Shown here: positions 17,599-25,731 of the stretch, piece after piece | Numbering within the stretch: position 1 is the first letter of the stretch | Layout: every line of letters begins with the position of its first letter | NCBI GenBank assembly: GCA_016211085.1 | Contig: JACQSY010000009.1 | Span: 1 to 64,000, forward strand | Direction of reading: 5' to 3' | Length of the DNA: 64,000 nucleotides | Origin: Acidobacteriota bacterium | Lineage (GTDB): Bacteria > Acidobacteriota > UBA6911 > RPQK01 > JACQSY01 | Made by a program: the position numbers and the translations under genes | The notes under the pieces: generated by a model | Database searches by the model: none | What the model was told of the DNA's origin: nothing | Seen by the model: the letters and a program-made list of their open reading frames with translations, nothing else

Positions 17599-18663
17599 AT
17601 GGGTGTTAAATGTGAGAACGGATACATGGGCTTCATAAAAGACATTGTGAATTCGAACGGTTCCTGGGGTGTGACGCTTCAGGGTCTTGAGCCTCCCCAG
17701 GTTTTTTGCGAACAGGTGAGAGGTATCGAGCATGCCGGCTATTCACATCTGTGGATTACTGATTCTTCCCTCCACGCCCGCGGTGCTTACGAATACCTGA
17801 CGCTGGCCGCTCTCAACAGCCACAGAATTCTTCTGGGAACCTGCACCACCCACCCTTTTACACGCCATCCCGCAGTCACGGCGAATTCCATCGCTACGCT
17901 GCATGAAATCTCCAATGGGCGAGCCGTACTCGGCGTCGGGTCCGGCGATCGTCCTCATCGCGAACTGGGATTTGGGCCCGCCGCTCCGGAAGTGGTTCGA
18001 GAAATGATTACAGTGTGCCGTCGCCTTCTTGCCGGTGAGCGGATAAGCTTTGAGGGGCAAAGCTTCAAGCTGAACCAGGCTGAATTACATTACTCCTATC
18101 ATCCCCAAGTTCCCATTTACATCGCTTGCAGCGGTCCGCGAATGTTGACACTGGCCGGCGAAGTGGCTGATGGCGTTATTATTCACTGTGGTCTGTTCCC
18201 AGAAGCTTTGGACTTTGCGCTTGAGAAGGTTGAAAACGGGGCGAAAAAGGCAGGAAGAAATCTAAAGGATCTCGACCTGTGGGTGATGGTCTGTGGATCG
18301 CTCTCCGCGGATCGCTCGCAAGCTTTGGAGGGATCGCGGGTCATGGCTGCCTGGTTTGCGCAAACGGCGCCCCACTGTTGTAAGATTGCAGGACTGGACC
18401 CGGGGCTGATTCAAAAAATTCAGATGGCTTACGGTGGCGCTGAGTTTCACCAGGCTCGGGAGGCTGCTTCCCTGGTTCCGGATGAAATGATCGAGCTCTT
18501 CACTTTGGGGGCGATACCTTCAGAAGCCAGGAGAAGAATTGAAAGGCTGAAAAAGCACGGGGTGCGGAATTTTAATTTCATGCCAATAGGGCCTGAGCGT
18601 ACCCGCTCGTTCCAGCTTTTTGCCGAACACGTCATGCAACCCTTATCAAGAGAAAACCCATGA
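17599..18663 (+). CDS. LLM-class (luciferase-like, probably F420-dependent) oxidoreductase
   Basis: The 354-residue product is a TIM-barrel flavin/F420 enzyme of the bacterial luciferase family: GVTLQGLEP near the N-terminus, AGYSHLWITDS, LGTCTTHPFTRHP, the diagnostic GRAVLGVGSGD, and VPIYIACSGPRMLTLAGEVADGVI. The last two segments resemble the F420-dependent methylene-tetrahydromethanopterin reductase branch. The start may be ATG 17599 or ATG 17626; the latter gives a more typical N-terminus. The next gene starts inside its stop codon (ATGA), so the two are coupled. The substrate is unknown; the cofactor is inferred from family resemblance. Confidence 0.82.
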   Translation: MGVKCENGYMGFIKDIVNSNGSWGVTLQGLEPPQVFCEQVRGIEHAGYSHLWITDSSLHARGAYEYLTLAALNSHRILLGTCTTHPFTRHPAVTANSIATLHEISNGRAVLGVGSGDRPHRELGFGPAAPEVVREMITVCRRLLAGERISFEGQSFKLNQAELHYSYHPQVPIYIACSGPRMLTLAGEVADGVIIHCGLFPEALDFALEKVENGAKKAGRNLKDLDLWVMVCGSLSADRSQALEGSRVMAAWFAQTAPHCCKIAGLDPGLIQKIQMAYGGAEFHQAREAASLVPDEMIELFTLGAIPSEARRRIERLKKHGVRNFNFMPIGPERTRSFQLFAEHVMQPLSRENP

Positions 18664-19151
18664 ATCTTTCCGGTGGTGGCATGTCTCAGAAAACGGTGTC
18701 CCATACACTCCGCGTAAATGGCTCCACCCACGTGTTGGAATTGCGCCCCGCGGAACGATTGATTGATGTTTTACGAGACCGGTTGGGGTTAATTGGAACC
18801 AAGGAGGGCTGCCGGATGGGCGAATGCGGTTCTTGCACTGTGCTGGTCGGCGGTCGGCCCATGCTCTCGTGCCTCATCCTGGCCCTGCGGGTAACGGATG
18901 CTGTAGAGACCATCGAAGGCCTGGCCGCAGAATCCCGCCCGCTGCGCGAGGCCTTTGCCGATGCCGGAGCTTTCCAGTGTGGGTTTTGCACCCCTGGTCA
19001 AATTGTCCGTGCGGTAGCGTTGCTTAGAGAAGGGTTGCCGTTGGATGAGCACGGCCTGAGACGGGAGATGTCAGGAAACATCTGCCGGTGCACCGGCTAT
19101 ATGGGGATCATTGCGGCTTTACGCCGTATCCAGGCTCTTAAAATCGGGTGA
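18660..19151 (+). CDS. Orphan CoxS-type [2Fe-2S] subunit of a molybdenum hydroxylase
   Basis: The 163-residue protein carries both clusters of the xanthine-dehydrogenase/CO-dehydrogenase small subunit. A plant-ferredoxin-type cluster is bound by EGCRMGECGSCTVLVGG plus LSC, and the all-helical domain uses FQCGFCTPGQ with CRCTGYMGI. Its ATG overlaps the stop of the LLM gene by four bases (an internal ATG 18681 is also possible), so it belongs to that operon. Such subunits pass electrons from the Mo-cofactor subunit to FAD. No CoxL or CoxM partner lies in the window, and the next gene is convergent and overlaps its 3' end by 14 bases, so it is truly orphaned here. Confidence 0.88.
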   Translation: MNLSGGGMSQKTVSHTLRVNGSTHVLELRPAERLIDVLRDRLGLIGTKEGCRMGECGSCTVLVGGRPMLSCLILALRVTDAVETIEGLAAESRPLREAFADAGAFQCGFCTPGQIVRAVALLREGLPLDEHGLRREMSGNICRCTGYMGIIAALRRIQALKIG

Positions 19152-20067
19152 TTCTTACCTGAGCCGTCAGTTTTTGTAATTGGTTCGTATCGAGCGTGCC
19201 GGGTTGCGGAGTCACAGCGTCAGCGGCGCCACAGGCACACGCACAGCGTAGTGCTTCCTCCAACCCGGCATCTGCCATTCGCTTTACTACCAATCCTGCC
19301 AGAAAGGAGTCGCCACACCCCACCGTACTGACGGCTTTTATCTTCGGAGCCGTCGCCGACAAGATTTCTTTTGCTGAAACCGCAATGGCACCCCGGTCTC
19401 CTCGCGTGATCACCAGCAGACGCCCTCCTCGGCAAATAACGTCGGCGGCAAGCCTCAACAGATCGCGTTTGCCGGGACGTGTTCTCAACACTGTAGCCAG
19501 TTCGTTTTCGTTGGCTTTGACGCACAGACCTGCCGGATTGTTAAGGCATGCTCGGAGGGTATCCCCGCTTGCGTCGACATAGACCAATCTTCCTTTCTTA
19601 GACATCTTCTGCGCACATTTCACCAGCCTCACGGCATCGGCTCCGGGAAGAAGGCTTCCCGAGAAAGTGGTTGCTGATGAACCGGCGCCACTTTGCTGGA
19701 CGTGTTGCAAGAAGGCAGTCCAGTCCCTTAATGAAACCACCGGACCCGGTTCGTTGATGACGGTGGCGTCTTTTTTCTCGTGCACTGCCAGAAGACACGT
19801 GCGTGTCTCGCCGCTTTGCAGCCAGAACCATTCCCCCTGGAGACCCTCTCTCGCAGAAGCCTCTGCGAACAAAGTTCCGGTGTGTCCGGCAAGCGGGGCC
19901 ACTGCGCGCACCCGGTAGCCCAGCTGCTGAGCAACACGTGCCACATTCATCCCTTTACCGCCCGCACTGAGCCAGGTCTCCAGCGCGCGATGCACCGAGC
20001 CGACCTTAAGGCGCGGCACGTAGACAACGCGGTCAATCGCAGGATTGGGTGTGACTGCGAGGAGCAT
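19138..20067 (-). CDS. PfkB-family sugar kinase, 1-phosphofructokinase-like
   Basis: The 309-residue protein begins with LLAVTPNPAIDRVVYV, the opening of the FruK/LacC/PfkB group, followed by LSAGGKGMNVARVAQQLG (sugar binding). Near the end STVGCGDSFLAGL holds the catalytic Asp and the anion hole. It phosphorylates a sugar phosphate such as fructose-1-phosphate or tagatose-6-phosphate; no PTS genes are nearby to support the former. Its ATG lies four bases after the stop of the polymerase IV gene, so the two form an operon on the minus strand. Confidence 0.85.
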   Translation of the reverse strand: MLLAVTPNPAIDRVVYVPRLKVGSVHRALETWLSAGGKGMNVARVAQQLGYRVRAVAPLAGHTGTLFAEASAREGLQGEWFWLQSGETRTCLLAVHEKKDATVINEPGPVVSLRDWTAFLQHVQQSGAGSSATTFSGSLLPGADAVRLVKCAQKMSKKGRLVYVDASGDTLRACLNNPAGLCVKANENELATVLRTRPGKRDLLRLAADVICRGGRLLVITRGDRGAIAVSAKEILSATAPKIKAVSTVGCGDSFLAGLVVKRMADAGLEEALRCACACGAADAVTPQPGTLDTNQLQKLTAQVRITRF

Positions 20068-20071
20068 TGTT

Positions 20072-21250
20072 TTAGTTTTTACGTCGGTTCAGCAGGCTGG
20101 CTGGACGGATACTGTTTTCTCCAAAACGCTGCACAATCTGATCGATGCTTGCGTTCAACTTTTTGCGCCGCGGCCATTGCTCAAACAAGGCAAGCTGGCA
20201 TGCGTTCTCCCGCAGACGTGAAAGCCGGATCCCGATCAGCCTGATTTTGCGTGAGAGAGGAAGCAGGGTTTCGAGCAGACTGGAGGCGGCGCGATAGATT
20301 TCCATGGCGTCATCGGTGCAAAGCTCGAGGCTCTGCTGCCTGGTAAAGGTCGTGAAATCTTCATAGCGCAGCTTAAGCGTTACCGTCTTGGCTTGGAGAC
20401 CCAGTTCACGAATCCGGCGCGCCAGGTCGTCACATAGAAGTAAAAGGGTACGCTTAGCCGAGCTGATGTCTTCTGTATCTGCAACAAAGGTGTGCTCGCG
20501 GCTTAACGAAAGCCGTTCCGATTGGACGCAAACCGGGGACTCGTCCACCCCATGAGCCAGATGCCACAAACGTTCCCCGTGCCGTCCAAACTCGCGCTTC
20601 CAGAAATCGAGAGGGAGAAAGGCGATTTCGCCAATCGTTGTGAGCTTCAGCTTTCGCAAAAGCTTTTCAGTCTGCGGACCGACGCCCCAGAGACGCCGCA
20701 CGGGCAAGCCCGTGAGAAAGCTTCGCTCCTCACCGGGAGGGACTTCAGTGAGGCCATCCGGCTTTATAAAGTCGCTGGCTACCTTGGCGACAAATTTATT
20801 GGAGGCGATTCCCACAGAACACGTCAGCTCCAGTTCACGCTGAACGGCTGATTTCAGTTGCAGGGCAGCTTCCCTGGGCGCGGTCCTGGGCTGACAACCT
20901 GTCAGGTCCAGAAAAGCCTCATCGATGCTCACGCTTTCCACTCGGTCCGTGAAATGACTCAGGATGCCCATCAGCGACCGCGATATCTGTTCGTAAAGTG
21001 AACGGTGAGGCATCAAATAAATCCCGTTCGGGCACCGCCGAAACGCCTGGCTGATGGGCATCGCCGAATGAATTCCATACTCACGGGCCTCGTACGAACA
21101 GGCTGCCACGACCCCGCGACCCAAGCCACCTTTGGGATCGGCTCCCACGATCACCGCCTTGCCGCGTAACGCCGGGTTCTCACGTTGTTCCACCGAGGCA
21201 AAAAAAGCATCCATGTCAACGTGGAAAATGGTTCTGGTTGTTTGTGGCAT
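20072..21250 (-). CDS. dinB: DNA polymerase IV (Y-family translesion polymerase)
   Basis: From ATG 21250 (one of two adjacent Met codons) the product has 392 residues. The palm motifs are FHVDMDAFFASVEQ and SIDEAFLDLTG, the three carboxylates of the active site. CSVGIASNKFVAKVASD and WGVGPQTEKLL (helix-hairpin-helix) follow, with the little-finger domain at LRENACQLALFEQW. A terminal clamp-binding motif of the form QLALF is present (within ACQLALFEQ), so interaction with the beta clamp is likely. The frame continues upstream to 21325, but the extra residues are not family-like. A LexA-type operator was not identified by eye. It is followed by the PfkB kinase gene. Confidence 0.92.
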   Translation of the reverse strand: MPQTTRTIFHVDMDAFFASVEQRENPALRGKAVIVGADPKGGLGRGVVAACSYEAREYGIHSAMPISQAFRRCPNGIYLMPHRSLYEQISRSLMGILSHFTDRVESVSIDEAFLDLTGCQPRTAPREAALQLKSAVQRELELTCSVGIASNKFVAKVASDFIKPDGLTEVPPGEERSFLTGLPVRRLWGVGPQTEKLLRKLKLTTIGEIAFLPLDFWKREFGRHGERLWHLAHGVDESPVCVQSERLSLSREHTFVADTEDISSAKRTLLLLCDDLARRIRELGLQAKTVTLKLRYEDFTTFTRQQSLELCTDDAMEIYRAASSLLETLLPLSRKIRLIGIRLSRLRENACQLALFEQWPRRKKLNASIDQIVQRFGENSIRPASLLNRRKN

Positions 21251-21457
21251 CATGGGACCAACAAAGGGAACCGGCCGTATAGCCCAGTTTGTAAATATAA
21301 TCCCGGAGGACGACGTGCGGTTCAACGTATTTCAGGGACGGGACACTAGAATTGAGCCTTCTCTTTCTTTGTCCTATTGTCATCCGACAGGGTGCCTTGG
21401 TAGAATCTTTACAATAACTCACGTGCACCTGTTTAGAGTCATCCCAGGGAACGGGTC

Positions 21458-21474
21458 ACCGCTGTGCCAGCGGT
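21458..21474 (+). promoter_or_regulatory. Hairpin abutting the ribosome-binding site of a small gene
   Basis: ACCGCTG (21458-21464) and CAGCGGT (21468-21474) are perfect seven-base arms around TGC. The Shine-Dalgarno AAGGAGG begins at the very next base (21475). The left arm lies in a 13-base word, ACGGGTCACCGCT, that recurs at 21845-21857 in the intergenic repeat downstream. A ribosome-binding-site-adjacent hairpin could tune translation; this is inference. Confidence 0.45.
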
Positions 21475-21485
21475 AAGGAGGAGAT

Positions 21486-21614
21486 ATGATTCTGGCTTCC
21501 ACGATAATTGCAATTGCTCTCCTGGTGGCACTCTTTTACTGGATGGTCAAGTCTCGACGGAAAGAGGCACACCATCTGGACGAGTTGCATATTGTCCCGC
21601 CGGGGAAGAAGTAG
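21486..21614 (+). CDS. 42-residue single-span membrane protein
   Basis: ATG 21486 follows a near-consensus AAGGAGG by four bases. The product has one hydrophobic helix (ASTIIAIALLVALFYWMV), then a positive KSRRK stop-transfer and a polar tail ending in PPGKK. It is too short for standard gene callers. The ribosome-binding site and a terminator 40 bases after the stop make it a self-contained transcription unit. Topology (N-out, C-in) follows the positive-inside rule. I do not recognise a family; small oxidase-associated subunits such as CcoQ are superficially similar, but no oxidase genes are nearby. Confidence 0.7.
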   Translation: MILASTIIAIALLVALFYWMVKSRRKEAHHLDELHIVPPGKK

Positions 21615-21647
21615 CGCCAGCACAGAAGAACTGACATCTGGGCTGCA

Positions 21648-21686
21648 CCCTTAGCCGCACGAGATGTGCGGAGGGGGGCGTTTTTT
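21648..21686 (+). terminator. Intrinsic terminator after the small membrane-protein gene
   Basis: CCGCAC (21655-21660), loop GAGAT, and GTGCGG (21666-21671) form the core. The stem can extend outward by pairing CCCTT (21648-21652) with AGGGG after a two-base bulge. A run of six T follows at 21681-21686. The downstream gene is on the other strand. Confidence 0.6.
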
Positions 21687-21800
21687 CCTGCACAAGCCGG
21701 CTAACTGGCGGAGCCACACCCGATCCGGGTGCAATCTATCTTACGGCACAAAGCGTGACTTAACTGATCCTTAGAAACCCGGCCCAACCCACCCTTTTTT

Positions 21801-22024
21801 AAGGCGGGCGACAGATGCGGACTGAGAGGTTTTGGAATGCGGTGACGGGTCACCGCTTTTAGGTGATGCGTCGCCGTCTGTCGCGCCTCCGATCCAGTGA
21901 CCGGACACAAAGAAATAGAGACTCGTCACAAGCCACCTTTCGCCGGCCAACAGTATCTACATTTTCCCTATGCGGCCGAGATTCTCAATTCAGAGCCTGC
22001 CATTTTTTGGAGGCGACCAGAGCG
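21801..22024. repeat. Intergenic repeat, copy A, with a cruciform-forming core
   Basis: The core GCGGTGACGGGTCACCGC (21839-21856) is a perfect palindrome, flanked by imperfect inverted arms at about 21801-21821 and 21871-21892 (GGCGACAG against CTGTCGCGCC). Copy B at 40161-40284 shares GTCACCGC-TTTT, CTGTCG-C-CC, TCTACATTTT, AGAGCCTGCC and GGCGA-CAGAG. The distance from TCTACATTTT to AGAGCCTGCC is 36 bases in both, and the next interval is 20 against 21 bases. No gene is visible in this 21615-22105 gap. Confidence 0.6.
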
Positions 22025-22105
22025 GGAATAAGGTGTTCTTAACATACCCCACCGCTTTTGGAGCGGGCGACCGAGATTAGCGGGGACCAGGCAATGGTCC
22101 TCCGT

Positions 22106-23911
22106 TCAGCCGGTCTTGTGGCACAGCTCACAGTTCTGAACCTGTCGCAGCCGGTCAATCCGGTGAGGCGGCCCTCCATGGGAGGACACCTCGGAGTGGC
22201 ATTGGACGCAGTTGTAATTGCGCAGGAAAACCAACCGATGGACAAGTCGAAAGTGCTCGTAACCGCGTGCTGTGCTCTTAAGGTCTTCGGCAACGGTGTG
22301 ACAGGAAACGCAGTTCTCCGAATCGACAGCGCTTTCCAGAGCTTCCGGCGCCGGAGGGGTTGGATTGGCGGAGAGCAGCCGGGGTTCTCTGTGCAGCGAT
22401 TCAACACTGCCCCGCAGGTCTTCAACTGCCTTGGCCCCCGCCACCCGTCCCATCAGCAGCGAAGGGCCCAGAAAGGTTCCCTCCAGTGCTGCCACGCCGT
22501 TGATGCCGCCGAAACCCGCCACCTCCCCTGCCGCGTACAGTCCGGGGATGACATTGTTGTTGGAGTCGACAACCCGGGAATACTGATCCGTCCGAATGCC
22601 ACCCATACTTTTCCGGGCCAGTGGAAAACCTTGAAAGGCATAAAACGGCGGTTTCGCAATGACAACCGGCGGTGTTGCACCTTGAGGAACACGATGGTTC
22701 CTGAACCTGTCAAAGTCTTCATCGGCGCCGGAGTCCACCATTTGATTGTAGCGGGCGACAGTCTGCTGAAGCGCCTGGGCGGGAAGCCCGATGCGCAATG
22801 CGAGTTCCTCAAGGGTGTCGGCCTTGACCAGAGCACGGGACTTCTCTTCCTCGCTCATCCAGTTCCAGCCAAACACAGACAGGTCGGACCGACCGGGTTC
22901 ATCAAACACGTTCCAATAAGTGGTGCCAGGCTGTTTGAGAAGAATCTTGAGCCGTTCTCCCTCAGCGGAATCCTCGTTTAAGAACCGTTGTCCCGACTGA
23001 TTGACCCAGATCCCGCGGGTGTTGAAGGTCCTCAGGCCGCGCTTCCCGGTCAGATCACGTGGGTCTTTCATTCCACTGGAGTAATTCCACATGTGATCCA
23101 TGCGGTGCAATGATCCGCCCGCCGCCTTCGCCATGACCAGGCCGGAACCCAGTGAATTGGGACCGGACCCTGCGAGGATTTCCCGAGGGACTGTTTCGCC
23201 CGCGGGCCAGTTGCTCTTCACCAGGTCCAAGTTGCTCTGGAATCCTCCCGTGGCCAGAATGACCGCGCTGGCCTTCAGTTCCGAGAGCTCTCCGTTTCGG
23301 GCGTTGCGAACCCGCACTCCTTGGATGCGTCCTTCTGAGATGAGCAATTCCACTCCCTCCGTGTTGAAAAGAAATTCCACGTTGGGATGTGCGAGGGCGG
23401 CTCGGTAAATGGGCGAAACCAAGCCAAAACCGCCTCCTTTTGCCTGGTGAAAACGGGGACGAGAATTTCCGGGGAGCCGGATAGGGTCATAGAAGGGATC
23501 GTTAAAGCTAACGCCCAGACGAAGCAGCCAATCATGAATCTCTTTTCGATTGCTCTTCACGTAGTAGCGAACCCAGTCAGGATCCGGAGACTTGCCCCAT
23601 TCAAAAAAATCCTTTGTCAAGATTTCCTCTGTATCAACCACTCCCATCCGATCCTGGTTGGGCGTACCCGTTAGAAGAACCCCACCACCTGAAACTATGG
23701 CATGGCCGCCGAAGACCGACCAAAGGTCTATGACCAGAACGCTCGCCCCATGTTGCGCTGTCTCGAGCGCAGCAGCCAGTCCGGCAATCCCCGCTCCGAC
23801 CACAATGACATCGGGATCTCGAGGCTGGCTCAACAAAACGCCCGCTCCCGGTGCAAGCGAAGATAGTAGGACCCCGATTAAAATCTTTTTTGGAAATGTG
23901 ACTCGGTACAT
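22106..23911 (-). CDS. Secreted flavocytochrome c: fumarate-reductase-type flavoprotein with a C-terminal tri-haem tail
   Basis: The 601-residue protein starts with a signal peptide (ILIGVLLSSLAPGAGVLLS). The FAD Rossmann motif VIVVGAGIAGLAAALE and the fumarate-reductase/KsdD-type FAD-binding fold follow, with GGFGLVSPIYRAA, VILATGGFQSN, MGGIRTD and the closing GLYAAGEVAGFGGINGVAALEG. The last ~70 residues hold three CxxCH haem sites: 534-538, 568-572 and 594-598. Export to the periplasm is needed for haem attachment, which agrees with the signal peptide. Shewanella-type periplasmic fumarate reductases carry haems at the N-terminus, so this order is reversed. It probably reduces or oxidises an enoate or organic acid with electrons passed through the haems. 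No partner quinol oxidase is in the window. Confidence 0.88.
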   Translation of the reverse strand: MYRVTFPKKILIGVLLSSLAPGAGVLLSQPRDPDVIVVGAGIAGLAAALETAQHGASVLVIDLWSVFGGHAIVSGGGVLLTGTPNQDRMGVVDTEEILTKDFFEWGKSPDPDWVRYYVKSNRKEIHDWLLRLGVSFNDPFYDPIRLPGNSRPRFHQAKGGGFGLVSPIYRAALAHPNVEFLFNTEGVELLISEGRIQGVRVRNARNGELSELKASAVILATGGFQSNLDLVKSNWPAGETVPREILAGSGPNSLGSGLVMAKAAGGSLHRMDHMWNYSSGMKDPRDLTGKRGLRTFNTRGIWVNQSGQRFLNEDSAEGERLKILLKQPGTTYWNVFDEPGRSDLSVFGWNWMSEEEKSRALVKADTLEELALRIGLPAQALQQTVARYNQMVDSGADEDFDRFRNHRVPQGATPPVVIAKPPFYAFQGFPLARKSMGGIRTDQYSRVVDSNNNVIPGLYAAGEVAGFGGINGVAALEGTFLGPSLLMGRVAGAKAVEDLRGSVESLHREPRLLSANPTPPAPEALESAVDSENCVSCHTVAEDLKSTARGYEHFRLVHRLVFLRNYNCVQCHSEVSSHGGPPHRIDRLRQVQNCELCHKTG

Positions 23912-24271
23912 GGTTCCCCCCGCAAAAACGGACCTGCCAGGCTCACGCCCGATCGAATGCCAAATAAGAACTTTCGAGAAGTTTTTAGCACGGTTTTGAT
24001 CCCCTCGAAAACATAATTAACGCCTGTTTTCAGCAAAGCTGAAATGATCTGGGAAGCTGCGATCCGGCTCTTGGGCGAATCATCCGCTGACTCACTTGTG
24101 TTTTATTTCAGGCAGGAATCACCAGGATTCCTGACAAACACAACGCAGCAGTTCCGATGAAAACCTTCTTAATTGCTATGAATGCCAATCTCTCGCGGTC
24201 CGGGCTTCCCTGTAAATCATCACAGCGTTTTCGGCTGCGATCTTGCATTCAGAAGCTGTGGAGAGCGGATT
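23912..24271. other. Divergent intergenic region with one hairpin
   Basis: This region separates the flavocytochrome gene (minus) from the universal stress gene (plus). CAGGAATC (24113-24120) and GATTCCTG (24126-24133) form a perfect eight-base hairpin with a five-base loop. No U-tract follows on either strand, so it may be a protein site or a leader structure. No gene was recognised; frames reading here are shadows. Confidence 0.45.
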
Positions 24272-24760
24272 ATGAAATTCACGACCATCGTTCTAGGAAC
24301 CGACTTTTCCGAGGCTTCTTTTCCAGCGGTACAAACCGGGATGTTACTGGCAGCGGAAAGCGGAGCGCACCTGTGTCTGGTTCATGTGATCGAAGAACCG
24401 GTAAACGTCGAACCTTGGACAGGCTTTCTCGGGAGTCCGGCCACTGAGCTCTATGAGAGTGCGGTTGAGCAGGTTGAAAAAGCCGCCCGGCCGGGATTGG
24501 ATCGAGGGCTACGCATGGAACGTATAATCTTGTTTGGCAACCCAGCCCGGAAAATCCTTGAACTGGCTCGCGAAAGGGATGCGGACCTGATCGTGATCGG
24601 TACGCATGGCAGGCGCGGTTTGACGCGTTTCCTGGTGGGGAGCACCGCCGAAGAAGTGCTGCGGGAGGCTCCCTGTCAGGTCCTGGTGGTCAAGAAAAAG
24701 ATCCCGGCACAGATCCCGAAAGAGGCAAGTGAGTTCGCCGCGCCGGATCTTCAATCCTGA
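24272..24760 (+). CDS. Universal stress protein (UspA family)
   Basis: ATG 24272 (GGAGAG upstream) gives 162 residues in a single Usp domain. It opens with FTTIVLGTDFSE and closes with the ATP-binding pattern GTHGRRGLTRFLVGSTAEEV followed by APCQVLVVK, that is G-x2-G-x9-G-S/T. Single-domain ATP-binding Usp proteins are cytosolic stress and redox responders. The open frame extends 30 codons upstream without family similarity. The next gene encodes an unrelated SIMPL protein. Confidence 0.9.
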   Translation: MKFTTIVLGTDFSEASFPAVQTGMLLAAESGAHLCLVHVIEEPVNVEPWTGFLGSPATELYESAVEQVEKAARPGLDRGLRMERIILFGNPARKILELARERDADLIVIGTHGRRGLTRFLVGSTAEEVLREAPCQVLVVKKKIPAQIPKEASEFAAPDLQS

Positions 24761-24893
24761 GGGTGTGACCGCGTTGTCAGGAGAGCAGCCGCTCTGCGAC
24801 CACGCCTGATGTACAGCTTGAGCCTGGGCGTCGCCGGAAGCGCGTTAGACCATTTGCCTTCCGTGAATCTTCTCGTGATACATTGGACACACT

Positions 24894-25610
24894 ATGACAA
24901 AACTGTCGTCGGTCTTCTGGGTGGCTGTATGTTCTTTGGGTGTAGCGTTCGGCCAGAAAGAGGTTGCGGAGCCTGCGGAAAACTCGGTCCTCACCGTACA
25001 TGGAACCGGAGAATTTTCCGTCTCGCCCGACCTGGCCACGGTTCGGCTCGGGGTTACCAAGCAATCTTCAAACGCTCAGAAAACTCAGCAGCAAATCAAT
25101 GAGGTGAGCCAGAAAATCTTTGATGCCATCTTGGCTCTCGGAGTGTCGAAAGAGAACATTCAGACTTCGAATTTTATGCTGTTTCCTGTCTACGACAGCC
25201 GTCCGGGAGAACCACAGATTGTCGGCTATCGCGGCTCCAACATCATTACTGTCAAAGTACAAAGGCTAGCGAGGATTGGACCGGTGGTAGACATCGCGTT
25301 GGAGGCCGGAGCCAACCAGTTTGAGGGCATCCAATTTGACGTCCAAAATGATCTGGAAGCGAGGCGTCAGGCCCTGAAGATTGCAGTGACGGAGGCCAAG
25401 GCGAAAGCTCAGGCAATTGCCGAAGGCTTGAATGTCACGTTGGGAAAGGTCATCGAAGTAACCGAGGGAGGAGTCACCTTCCTTCCCCCGCCCATGGTGA
25501 CCCAGATGGCGGCCGTTCGTCGTGAAGCAGATGTCGGAGCGTCGATATCGCCCGGACAAACCCGGGTCCAGGCTCAGGTGACGATCCGATACCGCATCGA
25601 CAGCCACTGA
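24894..25610 (+). CDS. SIMPL-domain (DUF541) exported protein
   Basis: The 238-residue product has a signal peptide (LSSVFWVAVCSLGVAFG). The SIMPL/DUF541 pattern follows: LTVHGTGEFSVSPDLATVRLGV at the start of the domain, then LGVSKENIQTSNFMLFPVYD and YRGSNIITVKVQ. The C-terminal half has KAKAQAIAEGLNVTLGKVIEVTEGG. Family members (E. coli YggE, the BP26 antigen) are periplasmic ring-forming proteins linked to oxidative stress; the molecular function is unsettled. Length is normal. A universal stress gene precedes it on the same strand. Confidence 0.88.
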   Translation: MTKLSSVFWVAVCSLGVAFGQKEVAEPAENSVLTVHGTGEFSVSPDLATVRLGVTKQSSNAQKTQQQINEVSQKIFDAILALGVSKENIQTSNFMLFPVYDSRPGEPQIVGYRGSNIITVKVQRLARIGPVVDIALEAGANQFEGIQFDVQNDLEARRQALKIAVTEAKAKAQAIAEGLNVTLGKVIEVTEGGVTFLPPPMVTQMAAVRREADVGASISPGQTRVQAQVTIRYRIDSH

Positions 25611-25731
25611 CGCTGCCTTTCCAGGCGCAGCCTCGTTCGACCGTTGCTTGATTTGCTTACAGTAATTATGGAATGGGTTACTTAGGTCAGGCAACAACCG
25701 TGAAAGGTGACTTGAGCGTTATAATCGCCGT

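Noticed and set aside
22058-22981. 307-residue open frame on the plus strand
   Set aside because: Antisense to the flavocytochrome gene, with no ribosome-binding site or family motifs.
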